In this document: positions 17,601-26,051 of the stretch, piece after piece | How positions within the stretch are numbered: the first letter of the stretch is position 1 | How the letters are laid out: each line of letters opens with the position of its first letter | From: an uncultured Planctomycetia bacterium | GTDB lineage: Bacteria > Planctomycetota > UBA1135 > GCA-002686595 | Direction: 5' to 3' | Length of the DNA: 64,000 nt | Assembly (NCBI GenBank): GCA_937952135.1 | Contig: CALFYL010000298.1 | Location: 1 to 64,000 of the forward strand | Notes under the pieces: generated by a model | Seen by the model: only the letters and a program-made list of their open reading frames with translations | Told to the model about the DNA's origin: nothing | Database searches by the model: none | Translations under genes and position numbers: made by a program

Positions 17601-18958
17601 CGCCCTCGAGTCAACCGCTCGTAGCGCGCCAGCAATCCGTCGACGTCGTCGGACACCGACCGCACCTCGCGCCGCGGCTGCAACTCGTTCCAGATCGCGG
17701 GTTCGTCGAGGAAGCGCCGCAGCGCGCGCTCCAGGTCCGCGGCGCTGCCGGGTTCGAAGAGCGCGGCGTTGCCGAAGCGCTCGGCCAACTCGCGCATGCC
17801 ACCGTGGTTCGCCACGACTAGCGGCATGCGCGCCATCACTGCTTCGTGGATGGTGAGCGGCGCGTTCTCCCACCAGCGGCTGGGCACGACGACGACGTCC
17901 AATTCGGACAGGATCTGCGCGATGCGGCGGTTGTCGAAGCGGCCGCGAAACTGGACGCCGGGATGGCGGTTGAGCGCGCGCAGCTCGGCCTCGTACCTCG
18001 CCGCGCTCGGCCCGCTCGCCGCGCCGAAGAGGTCGAGGGTCGCTGCGCCGACCGGAAGCTTCTGAAAGGCCTCGATCAAGAGATCGGCGCCCTTGTTCGG
18101 GATCAGCGTGCCGGTGAAGCCGAACTTCACGGGCCTTCGCTGCGCGTCGCGCGGCGCACGCGGCGCCAGCGCGCGGAACGGCGCGTCGTTCATGCCGTAC
18201 TCGCTGAACTCGATCCGCTCGCGCGGAACGCCCTGCTCGGCGTAGCGCTCGGAGAGGAAGTTCGACGGCGAGAGCAAGATGTCGGCGGCGAGCAGCGCGT
18301 CGAGCATGTGGGCGCTGCGGCGGAGGATCGGCGCGCTCCAGGTCTCGCTCGCGAGGTAGCTCAACGCGCTCGGCGCGAATCCGAGCGCCTTCGAGAGCCC
18401 GCTCTTGCCGTGGCTCTCTCGCACGCGGCCCTTGGGGTACTCCGCGAGCCAGCGCACGAAGTACGCCGCGCGCTTGCGGCCGACGCACAGCGCGCAGCGC
18501 CACGGCTCGACTTGCTCGCACAGGTGGAGCCGCGGCGTCACGCGCTGGCCGCGCGGACAGTGCGCCCAGAAGTCGTGCAGCGTCATCACGAGCGGCGCGC
18601 CGGCGCGCTTGGCGACGCGCAGCACGCCCGCGGACACGCCGATCGTGTGCTGCACGTGCACGACGTCGGGTTTCAAACGCTCCAGCAGGGTCGTGAACAC
18701 CGCGTCGACGTCGGGGTCGGTGTAGGTCTTCTCGAGCCGGTCGATGCCGAGGAAGTTCTGGTTGAGGCGGTGCACGCGGACGCCGTCGAGCTCTTCCTCG
18801 AGCAGCGCGTGTTCGAGCTGCCCGGCGCGCTTCCCCGGCGCCAGAACGTGGACTTCGTGCCCGCGGCGCGCCTGCTCGCTCGCGACGCTCCACGTGTAGA
18901 CCTCGGCGCCGGCCATCTGGTCGGGCGGGTAGCCGTGGGAAACCTGCAGGATGCGCAT
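17594..18958 (-). CDS. GT4-family glycosyltransferase (GT-B fold)
   Basis: 454 residues. The N-terminal Rossmann domain begins MRILQVSHGYPPDQMAGAEV, a typical GT4 opening with the Gly-rich acceptor loop; VVHVQHTIGVSAG and VMTLHDFWAHCPRGQ follow. The C-terminal domain has KFGFTGTLIPNKGADLLIEA, DLFGAAS, and VVPSRWWENAPLTIHEAVMA with the nucleotide-sugar-binding Glu cluster, then PLVVANHGGMREL. A Cys-containing insert (CEQVEPWRCALCVGRKRAAY) follows HDFW, as in many polysaccharide-assembly GT4s. It is cytoplasmic and probably works in exopolysaccharide or surface glycan assembly. It stands alone, converging with the lipoprotein gene. Confidence 0.92.
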   Translation of the reverse strand: MRILQVSHGYPPDQMAGAEVYTWSVASEQARRGHEVHVLAPGKRAGQLEHALLEEELDGVRVHRLNQNFLGIDRLEKTYTDPDVDAVFTTLLERLKPDVVHVQHTIGVSAGVLRVAKRAGAPLVMTLHDFWAHCPRGQRVTPRLHLCEQVEPWRCALCVGRKRAAYFVRWLAEYPKGRVRESHGKSGLSKALGFAPSALSYLASETWSAPILRRSAHMLDALLAADILLSPSNFLSERYAEQGVPRERIEFSEYGMNDAPFRALAPRAPRDAQRRPVKFGFTGTLIPNKGADLLIEAFQKLPVGAATLDLFGAASGPSAARYEAELRALNRHPGVQFRGRFDNRRIAQILSELDVVVVPSRWWENAPLTIHEAVMARMPLVVANHGGMRELAERFGNAALFEPGSAADLERALRRFLDEPAIWNELQPRREVRSVSDDVDGLLARYERLTRGRQ

Positions 18959-19141
18959 GCGGGGCGGATGGTACGGGCCGCGCGCCCGAACCCGGCCTGA
19001 TCGGCGCCGGCGGCGCTCCGCCCACAGTCGCCGGCGCGATCGCGAGGGGCGGTCGGACGCCGGGACTCCGCTTCCCGCACCCGTCCGCGGCGCTTCAGAG
19101 ATTGCGAACTCCTGGTCGACAACGAGGGGCCCGATCTCCCC

Positions 19142-21178
19142 ATGTCTCGAGCGATCCCCCATCGGACGTCCGCGCTGCGGTCCTGCGCGGCCGTCGTCGT
19201 CGTCGGCGCCGCTCTTTCCGCAACGGCCACCGCCGCGCGGCAGGACGGGCCGCAGGTCAACGACCTCGTGGGCATGGATCTGGAGCAGCTCATGCAGGTC
19301 GAGGTCGACCAAGTGGTCGGCGCCTCGCGCCGCGAGCAGTCCGTGCAGGACGCGCCTTCGTCCGTCACGGTGCTCACCGCGGCGCAGATCCGCGACCACG
19401 GCTACCGCACGCTCGCCGAAGCGCTTCGCAGCGTGCCGGGTCTGCACGTGACGAACGACCGCAATTACTCGTACCTCGCGGTGCGCGGCTTCTACGTGCC
19501 GGGCGACTACAACTCGCGCGTGCTCGTGCTCGTCGACGGGCACCGGCTGAACTACGGCGTGTACGGCGGCGCGAGCCTCGGCTTCGAAGCGCCGGTCGAT
19601 GTCGCGTCGCTCGAGCGCATCGAAGTCATCCGCGGTCCGGGGTCGAGCCTGTACGGCAGCAACGCGTTCTTCGCGGTCGTGAACCTCGTCACGAAGAAGG
19701 GCGGGGCCGCGGAGGGATGGGCGGTCGACGCTGAAGCCGGCGAGTGGGACACCTTCCTCGGCCGCGTGACCTGGGGCTCGAAGTTCGAGGACGGCAGCGA
19801 ACTGTTTCTCTCGGCGCGCGCGTACACGTCCGACGGCTCGGCGCTCTTCTACGAGGACTACGCGAGCGGTCCGTGGGGCGGGATCGCGCGCCACAGCGAC
19901 TACGAGCGGGCCCAGCAGCTCCAAGCGCGGTGGGACAGCGGTCCGTGGTCCGTGTCGGCCGGTTTCTCCTGGCGCGAAAAGGGTGTGCCGACCGGCGCGT
20001 TCGGAACGGTGTTCGAGACCGACGACAACCGCACGATCGATGCGCAGGGCTACTTCGACGTCGGTTGGAAGCAAGCGCGCGACGACGGGAGCACGACGCA
20101 GGCGAACCTGCGCTACGACGATTACTACTACACGGGCCGCTACATCTACGACGACACGGCGAACGGCGGGCCGCCCGATCTGGACTACCGCGACCGCGCG
20201 ATCGGGCGCACGCTCAGCGCCGAAGCGCTGCACTCGATGCCCGGCAAGTGGAAGGACCGCCTGACCTTCGGCGCGGAAGTGCGATTCAACTTCCAAGCCG
20301 ATCAGCTCAACAAGGACAACTTCTACGGGGAGCTGCTCGACGACCGGCGCGACAACCTCAACGGAGGCGTGTTCGCGCAGGACGAGATCGAGCTCGACGA
20401 GGCGACGACGCTCGTGCTCGGCGGTCGTTTCGACCACTACGAGTGGTTCGGCGGCGTGTTCACGCCGCGACTCGCGCTCGTGCGCCACCTCGGCGAGCAC
20501 GCGACGGCCAAGCTGCTGTACGGCGAGGCCTACCGCGCTCCGACGGAGTACGAGCTGTACTACGGCGACGGTGCGACGCAACTCGGCAACGAGAACCTCG
20601 ATCCCGAGCGCATCCGCACGCTCGAAGGCATCCTCGCGACGAAATTGGGCGAGGGCCTCGAGGGCTCGCTCAGCGTGTTCCACAACGAGCTCGACGACAT
20701 GATCGTGCTCGCGCCGGTCGGGGGCGGCGTGCTCGCGTTCGAGAACGCCGACGCGAGCGAAGCCGACGGCGTGGAAGTGGAGCTGGTGAAGCACTGGCGC
20801 CAAGGCATGCGGCTGCGCGTCTCGCACAGCTACCAGGAGGTCGTCGACGAGGCGAGCGGATCGCGCCTGCCGAACGCGCCGCGCCAGCTCTCGCAGGCGG
20901 TGTTCGAGACGCCGCTCTTCACGCCGCGACTGCGCGCGGGACTCGAGCTCATCCACGTCGGTTCGCGCGTGACGCTGAGCGGCGGCAAGACGGATGCGTA
21001 CGTGCTCACGAACCTCGTGGTGCGCGCGCCGGACATTGCGCCCGGCGTCGAGCTCTACGCCCGCGCGATGAACCTGTTCGACGTGTCGTACGCGGACCCC
21101 GTGAGCGCCGAACTCGTTCAGGACGCTCTCGGTCAGGACGGATTGCGCGTGACCTTCGGCGTTCGAATCTCGCGCTGA
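19142..21178 (+). CDS. TonB-dependent outer-membrane receptor
   Basis: 678 residues with a signal peptide (hydrophobic about 15-32). Near the N-terminus is VNDLVGMDLEQLMQVEVDQV, found in a class of receptors before the plug. The plug has SVQDAPSSVTVLTAAQIRDH, LRSVPGLHVTN and IEVIRGPGSSLYGSNAFFAV; the remainder is a beta barrel with alternating aromatic strands and ends in FGVRISR. It brings siderophores, cobalamin, metals or oligosaccharides across the outer membrane using TonB energy; the ligand is not deducible. No TonB/ExbBD genes or uptake ABC genes lie nearby. Confidence 0.93.
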   Translation: MSRAIPHRTSALRSCAAVVVVGAALSATATAARQDGPQVNDLVGMDLEQLMQVEVDQVVGASRREQSVQDAPSSVTVLTAAQIRDHGYRTLAEALRSVPGLHVTNDRNYSYLAVRGFYVPGDYNSRVLVLVDGHRLNYGVYGGASLGFEAPVDVASLERIEVIRGPGSSLYGSNAFFAVVNLVTKKGGAAEGWAVDAEAGEWDTFLGRVTWGSKFEDGSELFLSARAYTSDGSALFYEDYASGPWGGIARHSDYERAQQLQARWDSGPWSVSAGFSWREKGVPTGAFGTVFETDDNRTIDAQGYFDVGWKQARDDGSTTQANLRYDDYYYTGRYIYDDTANGGPPDLDYRDRAIGRTLSAEALHSMPGKWKDRLTFGAEVRFNFQADQLNKDNFYGELLDDRRDNLNGGVFAQDEIELDEATTLVLGGRFDHYEWFGGVFTPRLALVRHLGEHATAKLLYGEAYRAPTEYELYYGDGATQLGNENLDPERIRTLEGILATKLGEGLEGSLSVFHNELDDMIVLAPVGGGVLAFENADASEADGVEVELVKHWRQGMRLRVSHSYQEVVDEASGSRLPNAPRQLSQAVFETPLFTPRLRAGLELIHVGSRVTLSGGKTDAYVLTNLVVRAPDIAPGVELYARAMNLFDVSYADPVSAELVQDALGQDGLRVTFGVRISR

Positions 21179-21264
21179 GCGCGACCGCGGCTCGCGCGCG
21201 ATACTCTCTCGCTGTCCGCCTCGCCGGACGATCCGCAGTCCCTAGGAGGAGCCGATCGAGAGCC

Positions 21265-21864
21265 ATGGTGACCCAAGACAAGCGCGTCGACGCCTACATC
21301 GCCAAGTCCGCGGAGTTCGCGCGGCCGATCCTCGCGGAGCTGCGCAAGCGCGTTCACGCGAGCTGTCCCGACACGGTGGAGACCATCAAGTGGGGGATGC
21401 CCGCGTTCGAGTACAAGGGCCCGCTCGCCGGCATGGCGGCCTTCAAGAAGCACTGCGTGTTCGGCTTCTGGAAGCACGCTCTCGTCGTCGGCGACAACCC
21501 GGAGTCGAAGGAGGCGATGGGCAGCTTCGGATGCCTGACGGAGCTCTCGCAACTGCCGCCGAAGGCGCAGTTCGCGAAGTTCATCAAGACGGCCGTGAAG
21601 CTCAACGACGAGGGCGTGAAGGTGGAGCGCAAGAAGCGCGCGCCGGTGGCGCCCGCGGCGCTGCACCCCGAGTTCAAGGCGGCGCTCGCGAAGAACAAGA
21701 AGGCGAAGGCGGGTCTCGACGGGCTCGCGCCCGGACAGCAGCGCGAGTACTTGGAGTGGATCGCCGACGCCAAGCGCGACGAGACGCGCGCGAAGCGCAT
21801 CGCGGACGCGCTCGAGTGGCTGAGCGAGGGCAAGCCGCGCAACTGGAAGTACATGAAGCGCTGA
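21265..21864 (+). CDS. YdeI/OmdA-like DUF1801 protein
   Basis: 199 residues. The N-terminal part is DUF1801 (ILAELRKRVHASCPDTVETI, KWGMPAFEYKGPLAGMAAF, KKHCVFGFWKH) and the C-terminal part is the OmdA/bacteriocin-protection-type helical segment (LHPEFKAALAKNKKAKAGLD, QQREYLEWIADAKRDETRAK, RIADALEWLSEGKPRNWKYM). The biochemical role of this widespread small cytosolic family is not firmly known. The ATG at 21265 follows an AGGAGGA sequence about 15 nt upstream. It lies between the TonB receptor and a convergent sigma fusion, apparently as a single gene. Confidence 0.9.
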   Translation: MVTQDKRVDAYIAKSAEFARPILAELRKRVHASCPDTVETIKWGMPAFEYKGPLAGMAAFKKHCVFGFWKHALVVGDNPESKEAMGSFGCLTELSQLPPKAQFAKFIKTAVKLNDEGVKVERKKRAPVAPAALHPEFKAALAKNKKAKAGLDGLAPGQQREYLEWIADAKRDETRAKRIADALEWLSEGKPRNWKYMKR

Positions 21865-21889
21865 ACGACGCGCCAGCTCGCGGACGAGC

Positions 21890-24364
21890 TCAGCGTTCGC
21901 GCGAATCGCCGGCGCGCAGCTCGACGGTCTCGCGCCCGCCTTCGCGGAGTTCCAGCCACGCACCGTGGGCCGGCTCGCGCTCGGGGTGCACCGCGCACAG
22001 CCGCAGCGCGCGATCGGTGGGGACGTTGGCGAGGCTGAAACGCCCTTGCGCGTCGGTGCGCACCGCGCTGGTGCGCACCAGGCCGCGACCTCCGGAGGAA
22101 CGCACGTCGCGGTCGAGGTCGGCGAGCCGCCGCCGCGAGAGTTCGCCCTCGCCCAGCGGCAGCACGTAGGCGCCGACGACGGGCCCGCCGTGCTCGTCGC
22201 GAAGCACGCCTTCGACCGTCGCGCCGCGCAGCAAGCGCACTTGGATCCCGCTCGCGATCTCGCGCTCGCGGAGCTCGAGCGGGCCGACGAGCGTCGGCGC
22301 GTAGCCGCTCACGCGGACGCGCACGGCGTAGCGACCCGGCGCGAGGTCGTCGTAGATGAAGGCGTTGGCGGGCGGCGGCGGAGGTTGATCGCCTTCGGCC
22401 GTGAAGCCGGCGGCGACCTGCGCGACCACCGACTCCATCACCAGCGGTGCGAAATCGCCGTCGACGAGCGCGGGTGAGTCGTCGGGAAGGTGCTCGAGCC
22501 AGGTCGCGAGCGCGTCGCGAGGCACGGGGGCGCCGCTCGCGGCGTCGACGAGCCGGCCGTGGAGTTCCGCGCGGTGCGTGCCGAGGTCGGTGGGATCGTC
22601 TTTGAGCTTGAGTTGGAGCCGCAGCTCGCCCTCGCCGGGCACGACGTCGTGCAGCGTGAACGACGACCACCGCTCGTGCTGGAAGTGCAGCTCGTGCGGC
22701 GCGCGCGCGAGCGCCGGTATGCGAAAGCGGCCGGGTTCCTCGAACTCTGCCGAGTACCAGACATTGCGGTCGAAGTGGGTCGCGTACAGCGACGTGTTCC
22801 ACTCGCCGAGCTGCGCGCGCGAGATCGGCGCTCCGCTCAGGTCGACGATCGTGCCGACGATCTCGACGCCGCGCTCGAGCACGACCTCGAGGTGCGTGGC
22901 GCCGGCCGCCGACAGTTCGAGGCTCTCGTAATGCGGCGCGAAGCCCGCGGCGCGCGCGTCGACCGCGAGCAGCCTGCGGCCGAGACCTTCGCCCTGCAGC
23001 GTCGCGACGCCGTCCGCTTCGCTCTGCGCCGCGCTCTGCTGCTGCCACCACTGCACCGCATTCGCATTGCGCACGATCCGGTGCAGGCGCGCGGTGGCGT
23101 TCGGCGCCGGGCGGCCTTGCTCGTCGAGCACCGTCAGCCGCAACTGCCACGCGCCGGGGCGCTCGACGACCTCGCGCGCGAGTTGGATCCGCTGCGGCGC
23201 GCACGTCGTGGCGGGTCGCACCCGGTGCACGCCCGCGTCGTGCACGTACGTCGGAGTCGAGGCGACGAGCGCGTAGTCCTGGCCGCTCTCGAGCGCCGCG
23301 GGCAGGCTGAGGTGGAAGCTGCCGTCGCGCGCGGTTTTCGTCGCGCCGCTGAACTCGGCGAGCTTGCTGTGGCGCTCGATGGACGACGCGCGCACGTCCA
23401 CGCCTTCGAGCGGCAGTCCGAATTCGTCGACCACGCGGCCCTCGAGGACGCCGTGCGGAAGCTGCGTGTCCGCTTCGAGCTCGCGTTCGAGCGTAGGCGC
23501 CGCGGCCGCAGGCGCCGCAAGTCGTTCCGACGCGGTTTCCGCACTGTCTTCGGGGCCTTCGGAGGTCGCGACCGAGCGCGCCACGCGAGTTGCGGACTCG
23601 GAAGCCAGCGTCGTCGAGTTCGTCGCGCTCGACGTGCTCGGGAGGCCGCGCCCGATCCAGTTCCAGGCGCCCACGGCGGCGATCGAAACCAGCGCCGCCG
23701 CCGCGATCCAGGCGCCCGCGACGGAGCTCAGCGCCGCCTTGCTCGCACCGCCGAGCGCCAGCAGCTTCGCCTCGAGCTCCGCGGGCGCGCCGCGCGCGAG
23801 GTCGGCGCGCTTCACGAGCCCGGCGAGATCGGGCGCCAGCGACGCCAGCCCCAACCTCGTCAGCCGCTCGCGCAACTTCTCGAGTCCCCGTTGCACGCGC
23901 TGGTGCGCGCTCGGCTCGCTGATCGAGAGCACGTCGCCGAGCTCCGAGTAGGTGAGCTCCTCGTGGAAGCGGAGCGTGAGCGCCGTTCGCAGCTCCTCCG
24001 GCAGCTCCTCCAACGCGCGCCGCAGCGCGCGCAGCGTGTCGGCCGATTCGGTCGTGGATTCTTCGAACCGCTCGTGGCGTTCCATAGCGTGCTGCTCCTC
24101 GCGCCGACGACGGTTTCGAGCGGCGCGCAGCACCATCAACGCCTCGCGCGCGGCCGCGCAGCGCAACCAACGCTGCGGATCGGCCGCGCCCGCGAGGTCG
24201 AGCTTGCCCTCCAGCACGCGCAGGAACGTCTGCTGCGCCGCGTCCATCGCCAGGGCTTCGTCGCGCGTCACCCGAAGCGCGGCGGCGTACACGGCGCCGT
24301 GGTGTTCGCGCACCGCGCGCTCGAAGCTCGCTCGGTCGATTCGGACGTCGGTCGGAGGGCTCAT
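21890..24364 (-). CDS. Membrane-tethered ECF sigma factor fused to Ig-like CarboxypepD_reg domains
   Basis: 824 residues in one open frame. Residues 12-80 are sigma region 2 (AVYAAALRVTRDEALAMDAA, QQTFLRVLEG) and 118-168 are region 4 (LEELPEELRTALTLRFHEEL, TYSELGDVLSISEPSAHQRV). A single membrane helix follows at about 210-237 (AGAWIAAAALVSIAAVGAWN), then a Ser/Thr/Ala-rich linker to about 300 and roughly 520 residues of beta-rich domains, each opening with the CarboxypepD_reg pattern: VLEGRVVDEFGLPLEGVDV, LRLTVLDEQGRPAPNATAR, IVGTIVDLSGAPISRA, ELHGRLVDAASGAPVP and VEGVLRDEHGGPVVGAYV. The predicted topology is sigma inside, Ig folds outside. No anti-sigma gene is adjacent. It should tie a promoter-selection domain to an envelope sensor; how the sigma part reaches DNA (release by proteolysis, or tethered action) is unknown. 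Confidence 0.88.
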   Translation of the reverse strand: MSPPTDVRIDRASFERAVREHHGAVYAAALRVTRDEALAMDAAQQTFLRVLEGKLDLAGAADPQRWLRCAAAREALMVLRAARNRRRREEQHAMERHERFEESTTESADTLRALRRALEELPEELRTALTLRFHEELTYSELGDVLSISEPSAHQRVQRGLEKLRERLTRLGLASLAPDLAGLVKRADLARGAPAELEAKLLALGGASKAALSSVAGAWIAAAALVSIAAVGAWNWIGRGLPSTSSATNSTTLASESATRVARSVATSEGPEDSAETASERLAAPAAAAPTLERELEADTQLPHGVLEGRVVDEFGLPLEGVDVRASSIERHSKLAEFSGATKTARDGSFHLSLPAALESGQDYALVASTPTYVHDAGVHRVRPATTCAPQRIQLAREVVERPGAWQLRLTVLDEQGRPAPNATARLHRIVRNANAVQWWQQQSAAQSEADGVATLQGEGLGRRLLAVDARAAGFAPHYESLELSAAGATHLEVVLERGVEIVGTIVDLSGAPISRAQLGEWNTSLYATHFDRNVWYSAEFEEPGRFRIPALARAPHELHFQHERWSSFTLHDVVPGEGELRLQLKLKDDPTDLGTHRAELHGRLVDAASGAPVPRDALATWLEHLPDDSPALVDGDFAPLVMESVVAQVAAGFTAEGDQPPPPPANAFIYDDLAPGRYAVRVRVSGYAPTLVGPLELREREIASGIQVRLLRGATVEGVLRDEHGGPVVGAYVLPLGEGELSRRRLADLDRDVRSSGGRGLVRTSAVRTDAQGRFSLANVPTDRALRLCAVHPEREPAHGAWLELREGGRETVELRAGDSRER

Positions 24365-24559
24365 CGTCGGTGCTCTCGCGCCGCACGCGAGGCGTGCGGC
24401 AAACCCCAGATGCAGCCGGCGCTTCGATCTTAGGCGCAAGGCGCAGAAAGCACGGTGAAAGCAGCGCAGTTCGCAGTTCGTCGCGTGTGCGGCAAGACTC
24501 GACCGGGCCCGACTGGTAGCATCGCCCGACCTTTTTTCCGCGCTACGCGCCCGACGGAC

Positions 24560-25708
24560 ATGCCTACGCTCTTCACGCCCCTGGAAACGCGCCCTGACGA
24601 GACCCGTGTGGCGGCCAGCCCCGAGACGGTCAAGGCGCTCGTCAAGCTCGGCCTGACGGTCGAGATCGAGCCGGGCGCCGGCCTGCGCGCGGGTTTCACC
24701 GACGCGATGTACCTGGCCGCCGGCGCCAAGCTCGGCGGGCCCGCCTCGTGGGCCAGCGCGAACATCGTGGCCAAGATCGGCACGCCGACCGAGGCCGAGG
24801 CGGCCAAGCTCGCCGCCGGCTCGATCCTGATCTCGTTCATCGCGCCGGCGACGAACAAGGCCGTGGTGCACGCGCTGCGCGAGCGCCGCATCTCGACGCT
24901 CGCCATGGAGCTGATCCCGCGCATCACGCGCGCGCAAGCGATGGACGCGCTCTCGTCGCAGGCCACGATCGCCGGCTACAAGGCCGTGCTGATCGGCGCC
25001 ACGCACATGACCAAGCTGTGCCCGCTGCTGATGACGGCGGCCGGCACGGTTCCGCCGGCGAAGTGCGTCGTGTTCGGCGCGGGCGTGGCCGGCCTGCAGG
25101 CGATCGCGACGGCGCGCCGGCTCGGCTGCAGCGTCGAGGCGACCGACGTGCGCCTCGCGGCGCGCGAACAGGTGCTCTCGCTGGGCGCGAAGTTCATCGA
25201 CGTCCCCGGCATGGGCGACATGGAGGACAAGGGCGGCTACGCGAAGGAGCAGACCCCGGAGTTCCTCGAGAAGCAGCGCGTCGAGGTCGCCAAGCGCGTC
25301 GCCGACGCCGACCTCGTCATCACGACCGCGCAGATCCCGGGCCGCCCGGCGCCGCGCCTGGTGAGCCGCGCGATGGTCGAGTCGATGCGCCCCGGCGCGG
25401 TGGTGGTCGACATCGCCGTCGAGAGCGGCGGCAACTGCGAGCTCTCGAAGCTCGGCGAAATCGTCGAGCACAACGGCGTGCGCATCGTCGGCGTGCCCAA
25501 CCTGCCGGCCACCGCGCCGCAGCACGCCTCCGAGCTGTACGCGAAGAACGTGCTCAATCTGATCAAGCTGTTCGTCCAGAAGGACGGCTCGCTGAACACC
25601 GAATTCAAGGACGAGGTGCTCGCCGGATGCCTGCTGACGCACGGCGGCGAGATCACCCACAAGGCGACGGCGGAAGCCTACTCCACCGCCGCGGGAGCCC
25701 AGTCGTGA
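24560..25708 (+). CDS. pntAA: NAD(P) transhydrogenase alpha subunit, part 1 (dI, NAD-binding)
   Basis: 382 residues with the alanine dehydrogenase/PNT N-terminal and NAD-binding domains: LETRPDETRVAASPETVKAL, CVVFGAGVAGLQAIATARRL (Rossmann GAGVAG), VEATDVRLAAREQVLSLGAK, FIDVPGMGDMEDKGGYA and VVVDIAVESGGNCE. It is the soluble NADH-binding dI component of the proton-translocating transhydrogenase. The ATG at 24560 matches the family N-terminus. The gene is split from part 2, as in Rhodospirillum-type three-gene systems, and overlaps the next gene by GTGA. A T6 tract lies shortly upstream. Confidence 0.96.
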   Translation: MPTLFTPLETRPDETRVAASPETVKALVKLGLTVEIEPGAGLRAGFTDAMYLAAGAKLGGPASWASANIVAKIGTPTEAEAAKLAAGSILISFIAPATNKAVVHALRERRISTLAMELIPRITRAQAMDALSSQATIAGYKAVLIGATHMTKLCPLLMTAAGTVPPAKCVVFGAGVAGLQAIATARRLGCSVEATDVRLAAREQVLSLGAKFIDVPGMGDMEDKGGYAKEQTPEFLEKQRVEVAKRVADADLVITTAQIPGRPAPRLVSRAMVESMRPGAVVVDIAVESGGNCELSKLGEIVEHNGVRIVGVPNLPATAPQHASELYAKNVLNLIKLFVQKDGSLNTEFKDEVLAGCLLTHGGEITHKATAEAYSTAAGAQS

Positions 25709-26049
25709 TCGCAGTCATCGCATCGGAGGGCGCCTCGAGCCTGCCCTTCCTCATCGTCGGCGTGTGGGTGCTGCTCCTCGCCGTGTTCGTCGGTTTCATC
25801 GTGATCCAGAAGGTGCCGCCGACGCTGCACACGCCGCTCATGAGCGGTTCGAACGCGATCAGCGGCGTCACCATCGTCGGGTCGCTGTACTGCGTCAGCG
25901 TCGAGTACCCGATCGCGAGCGCGGTGCTCGGCTGCGTGGCGATCGCGATGGCGATGATCAACGTCGTCGGCGGGTTCACGGTGACGAACCGCATGCTGCA
26001 GATGTTCAGGGCCAGGTCCGCGGCGCCGAAGTCGGGGGCCGAGGGCTAG
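25705..26049 (+). CDS. pntAB: NAD(P) transhydrogenase alpha subunit, part 2 (membrane)
   Basis: 114 residues, GTG start overlapping the pntAA stop. It has three to four membrane helices: LPFLIVGVWVLLLAVFVGFI; the conserved VPPTLHTPLMSGSNAISGV signature of the PntA C-terminal half; then VGSLYCVSVEYPIASAVLGC and VAIAMAMINVVGGFTVTNRM. It forms part of the dII proton channel with the PntB membrane domain. Confidence 0.95.
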   Translation: MIAVIASEGASSLPFLIVGVWVLLLAVFVGFIVIQKVPPTLHTPLMSGSNAISGVTIVGSLYCVSVEYPIASAVLGCVAIAMAMINVVGGFTVTNRMLQMFRARSAAPKSGAEG

Positions 26050-26051
26050 CC

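Noticed and set aside
18959..20956. Long minus-strand frame continuing upstream of the GT4 gene
   Set aside because: Antisense to the TonB receptor; composition is typical of a GC-rich shadow. The GT4 family N-terminus begins at 18958.
24510..24537. CGGGC...GCCCG followed by T6 before pntAA, as an intrinsic terminator or attenuator
   Set aside because: Five-bp stem with a 15-nt loop is too weak; the T6 tract alone is not evidence.
24365..25660. Minus-strand frame extending the first sigma fusion upstream through pntAA
   Set aside because: pntAA on the plus strand is unmistakable; region 2 of the sigma factor begins right after the ATG at 24364.
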